In this document: positions 62,955 to 64,000 of the stretch, piece after piece
Position numbering within the stretch: position 1 is the stretch's first letter
Layout of the letters: each line of letters starts with the position of its first letter
Program-made: the position numbers and the translations under genes
Assembly: GCA_965216915.1 (NCBI GenBank)
Contig: CBDCGS010000001.1
Coordinates: 1 to 64,000 of the forward strand
Direction: 5' to 3'
DNA length: 64,000 nucleotides
Origin: CBDCGS01 sp965216915
GTDB lineage: Bacteria; Pseudomonadota; Alphaproteobacteria; UBA828
The notes under the pieces: model-generated
Databases searched by the model: none
Seen by the model: the letters and a program-made list of their open reading frames with translations, nothing else
What the model was told of the DNA's origin: nothing

Positions 62955-63701
62955 ATGAGCAAACCTGCGACAGCGACCAAACGAACCCGTCCCTTGTACC
63001 TCGAGGTGAGCGATACCTTGCTCGGGGAGATTGCCGACGACCAGCATCCGGTGGGCGCCATGCTGCCCACGGAGTTCGCGCTGTGCAAGCGCTTCCGCGT
63101 GAGCCGCTACACGGTGCGCGAGGCGCTGCGCCGCCTCGACGACATGGGTGTGGTGAAACGCCGGCAGGGCTCGGGCACCGTCGTTCGAGCGCGCGTCCCG
63201 ACGGTCCGCTATGCGCAGCGGGCGAACACGGTCAGTGAGCTACTGCAATATCCGAAGGAAACCCGGCTTCATGTTGTCGGCGCACGCAATTTGATGTCCG
63301 ACGATTCGCTTTCGGAGATTCTCGACTGCCCGCCCGACGTGCCGTGGCATTGCATCTCGGGCATTCGCCGCGACGATTCCGGCACGGCCTTTTGTTGGAG
63401 CGACATCTATGTCGCGCCTGAACACGCGGGCGTCAGCTCGGTGATCGGGAGCGAGCCCCTGATGGTGCACGATCTCATGGAGCAGATGTTCGACCTGCAG
63501 CTGGAGCGGGTCACCATCGAGCTCAGCGTCAGCCGGATGAGCGCCGAGCATGCCGCGGACATGGGCGTCGAGCCTGGCACGCCCGCGCTCGTGATCGTGC
63601 GCCGCTACTACGCGAAGGACGGCGCCTGCTTCGAGATCTCCGTCAGCGAGCATCCCGAGGGACGCTTCGCCTACAGCCTGGAGTTGGAGAAGCAAGCCTA
63701 G
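62955..63701 (+). CDS. GntR/HutC-family transcriptional regulator with UTRA domain
   Basis: 248 residues. Winged helix (about 12-80): PLYLEVSDTLLGEI, LPTEFALCKRFRVSRYTVREALRRLDDMGVVKRRQGSGTVV. The UTRA ligand domain follows, ending YYAKDGACFEISVSEHPEGRFAYSLELEKQA. Effector unknown; likely a pathway intermediate of the neighbouring CoA transferase/hydantoinase genes. The ATG at 62955 has only a weak ribosome site; a TTG six bases earlier is less likely. Confidence 0.9.
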   Translation: MSKPATATKRTRPLYLEVSDTLLGEIADDQHPVGAMLPTEFALCKRFRVSRYTVREALRRLDDMGVVKRRQGSGTVVRARVPTVRYAQRANTVSELLQYPKETRLHVVGARNLMSDDSLSEILDCPPDVPWHCISGIRRDDSGTAFCWSDIYVAPEHAGVSSVIGSEPLMVHDLMEQMFDLQLERVTIELSVSRMSAEHAADMGVEPGTPALVIVRRYYAKDGACFEISVSEHPEGRFAYSLELEKQA

Positions 63702-63834
63702 CGGTCATCAGCGCGCGCCGGCCGTGCGCCGGTGATCGAGGATCGCGCTGATCGCGACACGCGCCGCTGCCGAGCCACCCCAAGTTAGGTGAGCGCGTTG
63801 GTGCCCACGGGCCAGCGGTGCTACCGTTTCCCTG

Positions 63835-64000
63835 GTGAGCGGACGCGGGATCAGGAACAAGCGCACGAGCGGGATCCGCCGATGGGGCAATGGCGTTCCG
63901 CGCGCCCGCCAACCTGCCGCCGCGGTGACCATCGCAGCGCTATTGCTCCTGCTCATCGCGACGAGCACCCCGTCGGCCGCCACCCTCGACGACGCCGCGC
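63835..64000 (+). CDS. N-terminal part of an exported protein (3' truncated by window)
   Basis: A frame from a GTG at 63835 runs off the right edge. It has an Arg-rich start, then VTIAALLLLLIATSTPSAA and TLDDAA, a good signal peptide with cleavage after Ala-Ala. Only a few residues of the mature protein are visible, so no family is assigned. Start codon is uncertain. Confidence 0.45.
   Translation, partial: MSGRGIRNKRTSGIRRWGNGVPRARQPAAAVTIAALLLLLIATSTPSAATLDDAA

Overview
The window is about 64 kb of high-GC, gene-dense chromosome from an alphaproteobacterium. The evidence is the minus-strand order tig-clpP-clpX-lon, alpha-type ClpX, ClpP and ParE proteins, a fused NAD(P)H-hydrate repair enzyme, an Mla-type lipid system and class III nucleotide-cyclase remnants. 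A Rhodospirillales-like or related free-living lineage is my inference; no rRNA is present to settle it. The only RNA gene seen is tRNA-Leu(UAG). I saw no CRISPR array, complete insertion sequence or prophage.

Layout. 0-16.5 kb is core: the end of a tRNA methyltransferase gene, an S49 peptidase, the Lon/ClpX/ClpP/trigger-factor block, tRNA-Leu, the NAD(P)HX repair enzyme, an amidase-FIST-sirtuin operon, a stand-alone RAM-domain protein coupled to a DEAD-box helicase, and parE. 16.7-29.7 kb is metabolic: aminotransferase, DsbA-like oxidoreductase, MFS carrier, MlaC, RidA, then a mostly minus-strand set of small-molecule enzymes (quinol-monooxygenase-like, M24 hydrolase, beta-hydroxyacid dehydrogenase, VOC protein, flavin monooxygenase), a GFA protein, a 1-Cys peroxiredoxin and a glutamine-synthetase-like ligase. 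30.2-37.2 kb is surface and accessory: a PEP-CTERM protein with seven regularly spaced repeats, a small secreted protein, ilvA, a lower-GC HxlR/SnoaL-like island flanked by decayed repeats, an alpha/beta hydrolase and a Flp pilin.

37.4-41.7 kb holds a large membrane KAP-family P-loop NTPase followed by a membrane-anchored coiled-coil protein of unknown function, the best candidate for an undescribed two-gene system. 41.7-45.5 kb has an L-threonine-dehydrogenase-like enzyme, a NaChBac-type sodium channel, a Sel1 protein and an orphan MlaF-like ATPase. 45.5-49.1 kb is a scarred region: an AT-rich exonuclease gene whose tail is made from a decayed isochorismatase copy, an SDR, a VOC protein, a frameshifted nucleotide-cyclase remnant and the intact isochorismatase.

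49.3-63.7 kb looks like a catabolic region. It carries a complete urea/amide-type (Urt-like) ABC importer, a small secreted protein, an M48 peptidase, an orphan toluene-monooxygenase-type hydroxylase with its TmoB-like partner and a c-type cytochrome, a nitrilase-superfamily hydrolase, a hydantoinase/dihydropyrimidinase, a class III CoA transferase, a truncated GST and a GntR/UTRA regulator. A plausible reading is uptake and breakdown of an amide, ureide or cyclic nitrogen compound with an oxidative step, but the substrate cannot be read from sequence. The last 166 bases begin a secreted protein that runs out of the window.
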